A stretch of DNA of 64,000 nucleotides from CAMDTE01 sp034679985 (lineage in GTDB: Bacteria; Bacteroidota; Bacteroidia; Flavobacteriales; Schleiferiaceae), in contig JAXITR010000001.1 of NCBI GenBank assembly GCA_034679985.1, positions 62,001 through 126,000 of the forward strand. The letters are read 5' to 3'. The first letter of the stretch is position 1, and each line of letters starts with the position of its first letter. The notes below the pieces were generated by a model that made no database searches, was not told the DNA's origin, and was given only the letters and a program-made list of their open reading frames with translations. The translations under genes were made by a program, and so were the position numbers. Positions 8,771 to 17,177 of this stretch are shown here, in pieces.

Positions 8771-9763
8771 TTACTTTTTGGGTACCGACGGCTGCACCAA
8801 GTTGGCCAAAGCGTCCAAACGCGGGCTGATGATGATTTCCGTGCGTCGGTTCTTGGCTTTGTTTTCCGGGGTGTCGTTGGGCACCAGCGGTTGGAACTCT
8901 CCGCGTCCCGCAGCGCTGACGCGCGCCGCATCCACTCCCTTTCCCGTCAAAATCTTGGTCACGGCGGTAGCCCGCATCACGGACAAATCCCAGTTGTCCA
9001 AAACTTGTCCGGCACCGCGGTAGGCATCGTTGTCTGTGTGGCCTTCCACCTCAATCCGAACGTCCTTGTTGGACGCCAGCACCTTGGCCAAGCGCTCCAA
9101 GGCCAGTCGCCCTTTGTCTTGAACGGTCCAACTTCCGCTGTTGAACAATAGGGAGTTGTCCATGGACACGTACACTTTTCCGTTTTTCAGAGACACCGTA
9201 AGACCTTGGCCTTGGAAACCCAGGAGGGCGTCTGCCACGCTCTTCTGAACGTACAGCACCAAGGAATCCTTGCGCGCAATCTCAGACTCCAATTCCACCA
9301 CCCGGCGCTCGCGGGCCTGCAGGGCAACAGCTACTTCCTCCAAACGAGCTTGTTCTGCCTTGAGGGCTTCTTCCTTTTGCTCCAACTCAGACTGCAGGCG
9401 TTCCATGCGGACCAACATGGCCTTAGTTTCGTTCAAATTCGCTGAACTCAGCCGGTCTTTGTTCTTGGTGAGGTAGTCAAAATTGGCTTCCAAATCGGTC
9501 AGCGAACGACGCGTTTTGCGAACATCGGAGGCCAAACGAGCGGTGTCTTCTTGAAGGGTTGTGGCCAATTGCTGCGCGGTGCGCAGATTGGATTGGGTTT
9601 CCGTCAGGCGTATTTGAAGTGCGTCGGACTGCGTGCGCAACGCGTCGTTTTCGGTTTGCAAAACTTCTGCGCGGGTTTGCAGTTCAGTATGCACCGCGGG
9701 TGCAACACACGCCGTTGCGGCAAGGACGGTCAAGGCGCTTGAAAACAGTCGGAAGTAATTCAT
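8771..9763 (-). CDS. OmpA-family lipoprotein with coiled coil
   Basis: A 330-residue cell-envelope protein. A signal peptide ends in a lipobox with Cys19 (AATAC), so it is probably lipid-anchored in the outer membrane. A long charged heptad region, roughly residues 25-175, is expected to form a coiled coil. The C-terminal OmpA domain (about 200-320) contains EGHTDND and the KNRRTEI motif that contacts the diaminopimelate of peptidoglycan. It probably tethers the outer membrane to the wall. It converges on radA with an 8-base gap. Confidence 0.92.
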   Translation of the reverse strand: MNYFRLFSSALTVLAATACVAPAVHTELQTRAEVLQTENDALRTQSDALQIRLTETQSNLRTAQQLATTLQEDTARLASDVRKTRRSLTDLEANFDYLTKNKDRLSSANLNETKAMLVRMERLQSELEQKEEALKAEQARLEEVAVALQARERRVVELESEIARKDSLVLYVQKSVADALLGFQGQGLTVSLKNGKVYVSMDNSLLFNSGSWTVQDKGRLALERLAKVLASNKDVRIEVEGHTDNDAYRGAGQVLDNWDLSVMRATAVTKILTGKGVDAARVSAAGRGEFQPLVPNDTPENKAKNRRTEIIISPRLDALANLVQPSVPKK

Positions 9764-9767
9764 GGAT

Positions 9768-9775
9768 CAAAGATA
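9768..9775 (-). promoter_or_regulatory. Promoter -7 box TATCTTTG before the OmpA-type gene
   Basis: Exact TAnnTTTG match on the minus strand only 4 bases before the ATG of the OmpA-type lipoprotein, implying a leaderless or nearly leaderless message. Confidence 0.55.
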
Positions 9776-9794
9776 AACAAACGTTGCGGGTAGA

Positions 9795-10559
9795 TCATTG
9801 GCCGGACCACTCCGCCCGTACGGGGCAGTGATCGGAGAGGAGCGCCAGTGGAAGGTGCCTGCAATCTTGCAACTTTTGGGCCAAAGCAGGAGCCAGCCAC
9901 GCGTAGTCTATGCGCCAACCGGCATTGCGCTCGCGAGCCCCGCCGTAGGCAGACCACCAGGTGAAGGCGTGTGCCGCTTGTGGATGCAGTGCGCGAAAAC
10001 CGTCCACCCAACCGGCAGCCGCCCATTGGTCCATCCAGGCCGATTCCTCCGCGTTGAAGCCCGGAATGCCCCACATTCGTGCGGGATTGTGAATGTCCAA
10101 CGGGGCGTGGCACACGTTGAAATCGCCCAAAACGGCGGTAGGCTGTTCCAACCAGCCGCGTTTTTCCGATACGGTGGCAAAATCGGTCAAAAAGTCCAGC
10201 TTGGCTCCTTGGCGTTCCACTGAAGAAGCTCCGCTGGGAAAGTAGGCAGATACCACCCGAGTTGTTCCCCATCGGGCCTCCAAAACCCGCCCCTCGGCGT
10301 CCCACCGATCCACGCCCATGCCCGGCAAAACCTCATCCGCGGGCAATTTTGACCACAGTGCTGTGCCGCTGTAGCCCTTGCGCTCGGCCGGGAAAAACAG
10401 CCAGTGTCCGTTTTCCAATAACTCCGCGGGCACCTGCTCCGGCAGCGCACGCACTTCCTGAAAAGCGATTACATCTGCCTGTAAAGCAGACATCCACGCC
10501 GCCAACCCCTTTCGGTTGGCGGCGCGGATGCCGTTTAAATTAAGGGTTGCGACCCGCAC
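9795..10559 (-). CDS. xth: Exodeoxyribonuclease III (AP endonuclease family)
   Basis: A 254-residue DNA repair nuclease of the exonuclease III/AP endonuclease superfamily, acting at abasic sites in base-excision repair. Visible motifs are the N-terminal LNLNGIRAA, the metal-binding glutamate in FQEVRA, LGDFNVCH with the catalytic Asp-Asn pair, and the C-terminal SDHCPV with the catalytic Asp-His. Length is typical. It sits between the OmpA-type lipoprotein and a coiled-coil membrane protein on the same strand, 10 bases after the latter, suggesting co-transcription. Confidence 0.95.
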   Translation of the reverse strand: MRVATLNLNGIRAANRKGLAAWMSALQADVIAFQEVRALPEQVPAELLENGHWLFFPAERKGYSGTALWSKLPADEVLPGMGVDRWDAEGRVLEARWGTTRVVSAYFPSGASSVERQGAKLDFLTDFATVSEKRGWLEQPTAVLGDFNVCHAPLDIHNPARMWGIPGFNAEESAWMDQWAAAGWVDGFRALHPQAAHAFTWWSAYGGARERNAGWRIDYAWLAPALAQKLQDCRHLPLALLSDHCPVRAEWSGQ

Positions 10560-10569
10560 CGGGCCTGCC

Positions 10570-11442
10570 TCAGTTCAGAACCACCTTGGCTTCGCCCAAC
10601 TTGCGGCCCTCCGAGAAGAGCTCCAAAGTGTAGGCGCCTTTGGCCAACGTCGATTTTACATCCATGGAGGCGCACGCCTGAGTGGCGTCCCCGTTGAAGC
10701 TTAACTCAGACTTGCTGGAGAACAACTGCTCCTTGCCGTCCACCGTAAAGGTGTTGTCACCCGAACCGGCCAATACGCGATTTTCCGGAGTGTTCACGCG
10801 GAAATAAACGGTGTGGTTGCCCTTTTTGGCCAACGCATTCGCGCCCACCGTAAAGCAAACTTTGAATCGATTCACTTTGCCGGCGGCCGTGGATTCCTTT
10901 TCCTCGCCGGACTTCTTCACCACCATCCCCATGCCTTCGATGCCCGACAACTTCAAGCGAGCGCCTTCGGCGCGGTCCTTAGACAAACGATCGTTGGTTT
11001 GGGTCAGTTCCTCGTTCTTGGTACGTTCCTTGGAGAATTCGCCTTCTAAATTGACTTTCTCGGTGTTCAGAACTCCGTAAGCGCGGTTGACGCTGTCCAC
11101 CTGGCCGCGCAAACGGTCCACTGTTTTGCGCAAGGTGGCAACTTGGGAGCGCAATTCCGCCATGGCGCGTGTGTTGGTGGCGTTGGTGCTTTTGGCTTTG
11201 GCGATCAAATCGTTCAAACGAGCCGTCTCGTCCAAGATGTACGAGTTCAGGGAGTCGTTCTGGGTGGTCTGCGCCATCAAATCGGCCTTGGCATCTTCCA
11301 ATTGACTGATCAACAATTCTTTGTCCGAGGTAATCACCTGAACTTCGGTCTTGGTGTTGTACAGTTGGTAGGCCAGTACCGCTACAACCAAAAGCAAAAT
11401 GCCAATGATGGCTTTTGCGGTGTTAGACGTTTTTCCGCTCAT
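10570..11442 (-). CDS. Coiled-coil membrane-anchored protein of unknown function
   Basis: A 290-residue protein with one N-terminal transmembrane anchor (about residues 9-28, GILLLVVAVLAYQLY) and a long predicted coiled coil over roughly residues 30-145. The C-terminal half is a globular, strand-rich region (CFTVGANALAKKGNHTVYFRV, then a final LEL FSEGRKLGEAKVVLN block). Similar proteins occur across Bacteroidota and are sometimes loosely named as partitioning proteins; I see no ATPase motif that would support that name. It lies 10 bases upstream of exonuclease III. Confidence 0.8.
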   Translation of the reverse strand: MSGKTSNTAKAIIGILLLVVAVLAYQLYNTKTEVQVITSDKELLISQLEDAKADLMAQTTQNDSLNSYILDETARLNDLIAKAKSTNATNTRAMAELRSQVATLRKTVDRLRGQVDSVNRAYGVLNTEKVNLEGEFSKERTKNEELTQTNDRLSKDRAEGARLKLSGIEGMGMVVKKSGEEKESTAAGKVNRFKVCFTVGANALAKKGNHTVYFRVNTPENRVLAGSGDNTFTVDGKEQLFSSKSELSFNGDATQACASMDVKSTLAKGAYTLELFSEGRKLGEAKVVLN

Positions 11443-11459
11443 AATCGACTATTTTGCCG

Positions 11460-11467
11460 CAAATGTA
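11460..11467 (-). promoter_or_regulatory. Promoter -7 box TACATTTG
   Basis: Exact TAnnTTTG match on the minus strand, 17 bases before the coiled-coil protein start, in the divergent gap shared with comF. Confidence 0.6.
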
Positions 11468-11524
11468 CCGCATTTCTTGGTGCGCTGCATCCCTATTCTC
11501 CCCCAAATCAATCGTTTCTGTCCC

Positions 11525-12226
11525 GTGAAACCGCTCTTGTCTCCCAACTTGCCCGCGCTCCGCGCCCATGCCCACTCCCTGATTCAGGGGATGGGAACCG
11601 CTGTTCTTCCTGCCTCGTGCCCCGCGTGTGGCTTCGTACCGCTGCCTCCAAACGCCCAGTGGTGCACCCGGTGCGACGATGGACTCCCGTGGCGTCCGTT
11701 GGCTGCCGGGCCTCCGTCTGCTCTGCTCATTCCGCTGCGGGCGGCTTTGGACTTCCGAGCGGGCCCCACCCGAACGCTGCTCCACCATTTGAAGTACCGC
11801 AACAGACCCGAGCTGGCCTTTGCCTTGGGCCAAGCAGCAGCTCGTCGGTTTGCCCCTCCTCCGGCAAACGCCCGGCTCGTCCCCGTGCCCATCACCCCGG
11901 ATAAATTTAAACGTCGGGGGTACAACCAAGCCGAACGTTTTGCCGCCGGATTGGCGTCCGTTTGGCACGTGCCGGTAGACCAGTCGGTATTGGTTCGACG
12001 CGTTCAGCACCAATCACTTACGGAATTGGATCGCTCCACCCGTCTTCAGGAAGCACACGTTGCCTTTTCTTTGGCGGACGGCGCCCAAAACCGAGCACCG
12101 GGCGAGCACTGGGTTTTGGTGGACGATACCTTGACCACAGGAGCAACCCTGCACGCCTGCGCGGTGGCTTTGACCCGGATACGGCCCAGCGGCGTGGAAG
12201 GATTCTGTGCTGCCTGGGCACCTTAG
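11525..12226 (+). CDS. comF: ComF-family phosphoribosyltransferase-like protein
   Basis: A 233-residue protein of the ComF/GntX family, linked to DNA uptake in competent bacteria, though its reaction is uncertain. The N-terminal zinc-binding part has two cysteine pairs (CPACG and CTRC). The C-terminal phosphoribosyltransferase domain carries the PRPP loop VLVDDTLTTGAT near residues 195-206, and the RGYNQAERFA and RVQHQSLTELDR family blocks are present. I chose the GTG at 11525, which leaves the helix that usually precedes the first cysteine pair; an ATG at 11591 is the alternative. Transcribed divergently from the coiled-coil protein. Confidence 0.9.
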   Translation: MKPLLSPNLPALRAHAHSLIQGMGTAVLPASCPACGFVPLPPNAQWCTRCDDGLPWRPLAAGPPSALLIPLRAALDFRAGPTRTLLHHLKYRNRPELAFALGQAAARRFAPPPANARLVPVPITPDKFKRRGYNQAERFAAGLASVWHVPVDQSVLVRRVQHQSLTELDRSTRLQEAHVAFSLADGAQNRAPGEHWVLVDDTLTTGATLHACAVALTRIRPSGVEGFCAAWAP

Positions 12227-12276
12227 CGCTGGAGCGCAGCAACTTTACTTGGGGATTCGGTACAGGACTTTTCGAG

Positions 12277-12284
12277 TACCTTTG
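12277..12284 (+). promoter_or_regulatory. Promoter -7 box TACCTTTG before the Ig-like lipoprotein
   Basis: Exact TAnnTTTG match ending 5 bases before the GTG start codon of the Ig-like lipoprotein gene, again predicting a near-leaderless message. Confidence 0.5.
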
Positions 12285-12289
12285 AACTT

Positions 12290-13486
12290 GTGCGCATTCG
12301 CTCCTCCTTCCTGACCACCGCGGCCGCCGCAGCTGCTGGGTTCCTGGCCCTGAACGGCTGTGCCTTGCCGGCCGCTCCAACCGGCGGTCCCAAAGACGAG
12401 ACCCCACCCAAAATTACCCAATCGGAGCCTGTCCACACCCAAGTTCGGGTCAGCCCCCAAGAAATTCGCATCCAGTTCAATGAGTTCGTGGCCTTGGGGA
12501 GCAACGGCGGCAGGCCCATCTCCTCCCCTCCCTTGCCGGGCACGGTACGCGTAACCCTTCAAGGCAAATCCGCTCGGATCCGTTGGGACGGCGGTCCGCT
12601 TTTGCCCGACGCCACCTACTCCTTGGCACTGGGAGGTTGCTTCAAAGACATCACCGAAGGCAACCTGTTGCCCGCCACCGCCCTGGTTTTCGCCACTGGA
12701 AATCAATTGGACTCCTTGTACTGGGCCGGTTACCTGCGCGACGCCCGCTCCGGGAAGCCGTTGGCCGATTGGGCCGTCGGGCTTTGGCCTGCCGACGCCC
12801 CGGATTCCGCCGCTTACCTCGGCCTGCCCCGCTACACCTCACGCACGGACGACGACGGTAGGTTTGCGTTAAATTATTTGCCCGCCGGACCTTTTCGCCT
12901 GCTGGCTTTCGAAGATGCCGACGGCAATTCCAAGGTCAACCAAGGCGAAAAACCGCGTTGGGCTTGGGAGTTCAACCCCATTGCGCCGCGTTCCACCCTG
13001 GATTCCTCACAAACAAGCACGTTGTGGGCCGGACCGCTCGCGGCGACGGACAGCGTTGCGCCGTGGCCCAAGGGCCTGGATCCGGAAAAGTCCGGAACCG
13101 TGCGATTAAAACTGACTCCAAGTCCAAACACCTTGGCCGGCAACCCCGTGCTGGAATGGACGGATGCGGCCGGGGTGGTGCGGTGGACGCGCCGCTTGTC
13201 TGCTCCTTTAGACACCGTCTTCAGCAACATTGTGCCCGGCCGCAGCGCGCTGCGCGTCTACCTGGACCGGAATCTAGACGGAACCTATTCGCCCGGGGAC
13301 TTTTGGCTGGGCCAACAGCCGGAACGGGGCTGGGACGGCCCAACCGTAGAAGCAAAAGCCAATTGGGAGACGGAAACCGTTTGGGACCTCACCGAGGCTG
13401 CGTCAACTCCCGAACGTCCTGCAAAAAAGGCAGCTTCCGACGGATCTCGTGCAGGGGTTCCGGACGCACTTCGACGACGACGCTAA
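12290..13486 (+). CDS. Ig-like-domain lipoprotein (Bacteroidota family)
   Basis: A 398-residue exported protein. A signal peptide ends in a lipobox-like LNGCALPAAP, and the mature chain opens with PTGGPKDETPPKI, the hallmark of a Bacteroidota lipoprotein family with an N-terminal bacterial Ig-like (SbsA-type) domain. Further strand-rich modules follow, including YLPAGPFRLLAFEDADGN, a pre-albumin-like repeat. Function is unknown; surface location is inferred from the lipobox. The last 33 codons overlap the opposite-strand amidase gene tail to tail over 98 bases, so the extreme C-terminus (Arg/Ala-rich) may be an unselected extension. Confidence 0.85.
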   Translation: MRIRSSFLTTAAAAAAGFLALNGCALPAAPTGGPKDETPPKITQSEPVHTQVRVSPQEIRIQFNEFVALGSNGGRPISSPPLPGTVRVTLQGKSARIRWDGGPLLPDATYSLALGGCFKDITEGNLLPATALVFATGNQLDSLYWAGYLRDARSGKPLADWAVGLWPADAPDSAAYLGLPRYTSRTDDDGRFALNYLPAGPFRLLAFEDADGNSKVNQGEKPRWAWEFNPIAPRSTLDSSQTSTLWAGPLAATDSVAPWPKGLDPEKSGTVRLKLTPSPNTLAGNPVLEWTDAAGVVRWTRRLSAPLDTVFSNIVPGRSALRVYLDRNLDGTYSPGDFWLGQQPERGWDGPTVEAKANWETETVWDLTEAASTPERPAKKAASDGSRAGVPDALRRRR

Positions 13487-14237
13487 TCGCCTCGTTCCGG
13501 GGTACCTCCGCAACACTTTCTCCCATAGGGCTCCAAACGCCACTGAAACCGCTGTGCGCCACCCCGTGGTGGTCCGCCCCTACTCGGTTCAACCCCAACA
13601 CATAAACCTGATTCTCAATAGCGCGCGCCGGCAGCAGGGCCGCCCAGTGGGCAATTCTCCGGTCCGGCCAGTTGGCCACAAAACACAGCAAATCGTAGTC
13701 CGCCCGGTCCGCTTGGGCGGGCCAAGAATTCCGGTACGACTCCGGAAAGCGCAAGTCGTAGCAGACCGCAGCCGCCAAACGCCACCCCTTCCACTCCAAA
13801 CGCAGCGGTTGGTTGCCGGCCACAAAATGACGGTCCTCTCCGGCCAAACCGAAGAGGTGCATCTTGTCCGCGCTGTGCACGGTGCCGTCGGGAAAAACAG
13901 CGAACAAACGGTTGGCAAAACGGAAGTCTACCGGGTCCAACCGAACCACCAAAGAAGTCAAAAAAACCGCACCGGATTCCCGCGCCCAGGCCTGAAAAAG
14001 GGGAAGGTAGGGCGCACCAGAGGCGTCGGCATCTACGCGCGCCAATTCCTCTGCGCCGGTCAAAAAACCGGTGGTGGCCATTTCCGGAAACACGTGGAGG
14101 TCTGCTGTTGGTGACGCGCGCCAAGCGCGCTCCATCGCAGCTAAATTGGCCGCCGGATCGTTCCAAACCAAGTCCATTTGGTGCATTCCCACGCGCAGCG
14201 GGGAGATGGGAAGCGATGGATGGACGGGGCGTTGCAT
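13389..14237 (-). CDS. Carbon-nitrogen hydrolase, nitrilase superfamily (omega-amidase type)
   Basis: A 282-residue cytoplasmic amidase. The catalytic triad is visible: Glu52 (FPEM), Lys125 (SADKMHLF) and Cys159 (AVCYDLRFPE). The surrounding residues fit the omega-amidase/NIT2-like branch, which hydrolyses alpha-ketoglutaramate and similar short amides, but the exact substrate cannot be fixed from sequence. Its C-terminal block RRKLPFLQDVREL is family-typical, so the 3' overlap with the Ig-like lipoprotein gene is real on this strand. It follows the SCO gene on the same strand after 27 bases. Confidence 0.92.
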   Translation of the reverse strand: MQRPVHPSLPISPLRVGMHQMDLVWNDPAANLAAMERAWRASPTADLHVFPEMATTGFLTGAEELARVDADASGAPYLPLFQAWARESGAVFLTSLVVRLDPVDFRFANRLFAVFPDGTVHSADKMHLFGLAGEDRHFVAGNQPLRLEWKGWRLAAAVCYDLRFPESYRNSWPAQADRADYDLLCFVANWPDRRIAHWAALLPARAIENQVYVLGLNRVGADHHGVAHSGFSGVWSPMGESVAEVPRNEAISVVVEVRPEPLHEIRRKLPFLQDVRELTQPR

Positions 14238-14264
14238 AGTGGTTTCTTTGCGCCGAAGTTAGGG

Positions 14265-14945
14265 TTATTCAGCGTCCTCCAACTCGTCCAGCAACCAACC
14301 CACGTGCTTGATGAGGAGTCGGGCTTGATCCGGGTTGGTGCCGTCGTAGTAGCCGCGGATGCGGCCCTTGCCGTCAATCAAGGCCAGGTTCTCGGTGTGG
14401 ATGAAACTGTGTTCGTCCCACGTTTGCCCTTCTTCCATTACCGCGAAGTACTTGGTTCGCGCGAGCCGATTGATCTCCGAATAGGGGCCCGTCAACAGCC
14501 ACCACCGCTTGGGGTCCACGCCGTTGGCTTCCGCGTATTTCGCCAAAACCGGCACGGAATCGGCTTCCGGAGTGACGGAGTGGCTCAGCAACTGAACCCG
14601 CGGATCATCCGCGTAGGCAGACTGAATCAGGCGCATGTTTTGGGCCATGTCCACGCAAATGCTTTGGCACGATGTGAAGAAAAAGTTCGCTACCACAATG
14701 CGGTTAGCCACGTTTTGTTGCGTCCGCACGGTGCCGGACTGATCCGTCAATTTCCACGCGCCAATGGTGTGGTTCATGCCCTGGCCCTCCAGCGAATCCG
14801 CCACCACGGCCGGGTTCAAATCCGAGGGCGACAAAACCGGCAGTTGCTGTTGGGGGCGGAGCAAATAGTAGCCCCAAACCACTCCCACCACAAAGACTAC
14901 CGCCAACGCGGCCAATCGAATGCGCTCACTCGTTTTTCGGTCCAT
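14265..14945 (-). CDS. SCO1/SenC family copper chaperone
   Basis: A membrane-anchored thioredoxin-fold protein, 226 residues, with one N-terminal transmembrane helix (about residues 9-28). The copper-binding CxxxC motif is present as CQSIC, and the distal copper-ligand histidine is in DEHSFIHTENLALID. SCO proteins deliver copper to, or reduce, the Cu-A centre of cytochrome c oxidase. Its promoter region is shared with a divergent operon of probable copper-handling genes, which supports a copper role. Length is normal. Confidence 0.93.
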   Translation of the reverse strand: MDRKTSERIRLAALAVVFVVGVVWGYYLLRPQQQLPVLSPSDLNPAVVADSLEGQGMNHTIGAWKLTDQSGTVRTQQNVANRIVVANFFFTSCQSICVDMAQNMRLIQSAYADDPRVQLLSHSVTPEADSVPVLAKYAEANGVDPKRWWLLTGPYSEINRLARTKYFAVMEEGQTWDEHSFIHTENLALIDGKGRIRGYYDGTNPDQARLLIKHVGWLLDELEDAE

Positions 14946-14974
14946 ACTTGGCGTGGTTGTTGCTATATTTATCG

Positions 14975-14982
14975 CAAAGATA
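14975..14982 (-). promoter_or_regulatory. Promoter -7 box TATCTTTG for the SCO gene
   Basis: Exact TAnnTTTG match on the minus strand, 29 bases before the SCO start. A weaker TATATTTA on the plus strand (14964-14971) may serve the divergent MbnP-like gene. Confidence 0.55.
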
Positions 14983-14987
14983 CGGCC

Positions 14988-15743
14988 GTGAAAAATGCAA
15001 ACGTTTTGGCCCTAGCGGGCCTTGTATTCACCGGATTGCTCAGCAGCTGCGAGCCCAATAATCCGGAAAAAATCTCGTTAGCCTTGCACGTCGAGACCAC
15101 TTTCGACAACGCGCCCGTGGTATTTGACGTGAGCAAACACGTGAATCAGGCAGGCGAAACACTGGTTTTCAAACGCTTAGACTACTTACTCAGCGACTTT
15201 ACCCTCTTGGGCGGCCCCAACGGAGACGTCGGGATCAAAGGTTCGTACGCCTTCGTCAAAGGCAAGGCCGGTGCGGGGCACATAGAATTGGACTCCATTC
15301 CGGTGGGCCAATACACCGGCATCCGGTTCAACATCGGTTTGGATTCCATGGTAAACCACGGCGACCCCAGCCAGTACGGCCCCAGCCATCCGCTCAACCC
15401 CAACGTGAACAAATTGCATTGGGACTGGACCGGTGGGTACATTTTTACCGCATTGGAAGGCACCTACAAACACCCGGGACACCCTGAATCCGTCTTCTTG
15501 TACCACATGGCATTGGACCGGAATAAACGCTCCGTGACCGTGTCCTTTCCGATGGACCTGACCAAGCGGGACAAAATGCTGCACGTGGACTACAACCTGG
15601 CGGAAATTTTCCGCAATCCAGCGACTTTCTCCATTGAGGAAAAGGGAGATTTCAGCCATTCCACCTTCGACAACGGCATCGTGGAGGCGCTCGTTGCCAA
15701 CATGGGCGACGTCTTCACTGCGAAGCATTTGCAAAACAAATGA
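14988..15743 (+). CDS. MbnP-like copper-associated lipoprotein
   Basis: A 251-residue exported lipoprotein (lipobox LLSSC, Cys21) resembling the MbnP family, secreted copper-binding beta-sandwich proteins. Family features are LxxLxYLLSDFTLLG near residue 65, an SIPVGQYTGIRFNIGLD block and, most telling, HWDWTGGYIFTALEG (Trp145 and Trp147). In characterised MbnP a tryptophan is oxidised by its partner peroxidase MbnH to kynurenine for copper binding. The next gene is an MbnH-like peroxidase whose start overlaps this stop by 4 bases. The start is the GTG at 14988, which places the signal peptide at the N-terminus. Confidence 0.88.
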   Translation: MKNANVLALAGLVFTGLLSSCEPNNPEKISLALHVETTFDNAPVVFDVSKHVNQAGETLVFKRLDYLLSDFTLLGGPNGDVGIKGSYAFVKGKAGAGHIELDSIPVGQYTGIRFNIGLDSMVNHGDPSQYGPSHPLNPNVNKLHWDWTGGYIFTALEGTYKHPGHPESVFLYHMALDRNKRSVTVSFPMDLTKRDKMLHVDYNLAEIFRNPATFSIEEKGDFSHSTFDNGIVEALVANMGDVFTAKHLQNK

Positions 15744-16813
15744 ACCGCCGCTGGATCGTCCTTGCATCGGTAACCGCACTCGTGGCGGTAATCTCCGCAT
15801 GCGAGAAAGAAATCGGTCCGGCCAAAAACGCAACGCCCTACACCCTGGAAATTCCCATGGGATTTCCCCAGGCCGCGCCGCCCGCAGACAACCCCCTGAC
15901 GGTGGAAGGCATTGCCTTGGGCCGAATGCTGTTCTACGACCCCATCCTCTCCCGAGACTCCACCCAAAGCTGCGCCAGTTGCCACAACGCGGAATACGGA
16001 TTTACGGACTTCGGGAAGAAATACTCCACCGGCATCGACGGCATTGAGGGAACCCGCAACTCCATGCCCATCTCCAACTTGCTTTGGCAGTCTGAGTTTT
16101 TCTGGGACGGCCGCGTGAAGCGCCTGAACCTGCAGGCCCTCATGCCCATTGAGGATCCCATTGAGATGCACGAAACGCTCCCCCGGGTGGTTGCCAAGCT
16201 CAATCAGCAACCGCGGTATCGGGAGGCCTTTCGCGCGGCCTTTGGAACCAAAAAAGCCGCGCCTGAAAGCATTGGACTGGCCCTGGAGCAGTTCATGCTG
16301 ACCTTTGTTTCCGGCAACAGCAAGTTTGACCGCGTCATGCGCGGAACGGAAACGTTTACCGCCGCCGAACAACGCGGATTGCAGCTGTTCAACGGCGAGT
16401 CCAACCCCAACAACCCCGTCCGCGGTGCGGATTGCTTCCACTGCCACGGCGGCACTTTGTTTTCCAACTTCACCCTGAGCAACAATGGCTTGGATTCGGT
16501 GTTTACGGACCGAGGCCTCGGCAAGGTCACGGGGAAAGCCACCGACGACGGCAAATTCAAGGTACCGTCGCTCCGCAACATAGCCGTGACGTTCCCGTAC
16601 ATGCACGACGGTCGATTCCAAACCCTGCGCCAAGTCATTGAGCACTACAACACCGACGTAGTTGTAAACTCGCCAAACTTGGATCCGTCCATGATTGGTT
16701 TTGTGCACGGACTGGGCCTGACCCAACAAGATATTTCCGATTTAATTGCCTTTTTGGAAACCCTGACCGACGAGTCCTACCTAAACAACCCTGCTTATGC
16801 TTCGCCTTTCTAA
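15740..16813 (+). CDS. Di-haem cytochrome c peroxidase, MauG/MbnH-like
   Basis: A 357-residue exported di-haem protein of the bacterial cytochrome c peroxidase/MauG superfamily. Two haem c attachment sites are visible: CASCH (78-82) and CFHCH (232-236). A lipobox (ISAC, Cys21) suggests lipid anchoring. The block GLGKVTGKATDDGKFKVPSLRN with PYMHDGRF is standard for the superfamily. Its position directly behind the MbnP-like gene, with a 4-base ATGA overlap, argues for the MbnH role of oxidising a tryptophan of its partner, rather than peroxide detoxification. The stop overlaps the next start. Confidence 0.93.
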   Translation: MNRRWIVLASVTALVAVISACEKEIGPAKNATPYTLEIPMGFPQAAPPADNPLTVEGIALGRMLFYDPILSRDSTQSCASCHNAEYGFTDFGKKYSTGIDGIEGTRNSMPISNLLWQSEFFWDGRVKRLNLQALMPIEDPIEMHETLPRVVAKLNQQPRYREAFRAAFGTKKAAPESIGLALEQFMLTFVSGNSKFDRVMRGTETFTAAEQRGLQLFNGESNPNNPVRGADCFHCHGGTLFSNFTLSNNGLDSVFTDRGLGKVTGKATDDGKFKVPSLRNIAVTFPYMHDGRFQTLRQVIEHYNTDVVVNSPNLDPSMIGFVHGLGLTQQDISDLIAFLETLTDESYLNNPAYASPF

Positions 16814-17177
16814 ACTGTTCGCCACCCTCCTGTTGGTTTTGGCGGCGTCCTCTTCCGCGTGGGCGCAAAAAGTTGAAGTTCGCTTTTGGGTGGACGGTGT
16901 TTGCGGCATGTGCGAGGAGCGCATTGAGACCGCGTTGCTCAACACCAAAGGCGTTTGGGCGGCCGACTGGAACGAAAAAACCCACGAGGTGGTGGTGGTC
17001 TACAACCCCAAAAAGACCACGGAATTGGCCCTGCACCAGGCCATTGCCGCCGTCGGTCACGACACCAAAAAGGTGAAAGCCACGGACGCTGCCTACGCCA
17101 AAGTACACGGCTGCTGCAAGTACCGCTCCAAAACGGTTCGGGATCAGCACGGAACCAGCGACGGGCATGGGCATTGA
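16797..17177 (+). CDS. Exported heavy-metal-associated (HMA) domain protein
   Basis: A 126-residue exported metal-binding protein. A signal peptide (1-23, ending SAWAQ) precedes an HMA fold whose metal-binding motif is GVCGMC (Cys36, Cys39). Most HMA chaperones are cytoplasmic, so the signal peptide points to the periplasm or outer-membrane face. The tail adds HGCCKY and ends in DGHGH, extra Cys and His that could bind metal. It overlaps the peroxidase gene by 17 bases and the receptor gene by 11, so the four genes look like one operon. Copper is the likely metal by context. Confidence 0.9.
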   Translation: MLRLSKLFATLLLVLAASSSAWAQKVEVRFWVDGVCGMCEERIETALLNTKGVWAADWNEKTHEVVVVYNPKKTTELALHQAIAAVGHDTKKVKATDAAYAKVHGCCKYRSKTVRDQHGTSDGHGH

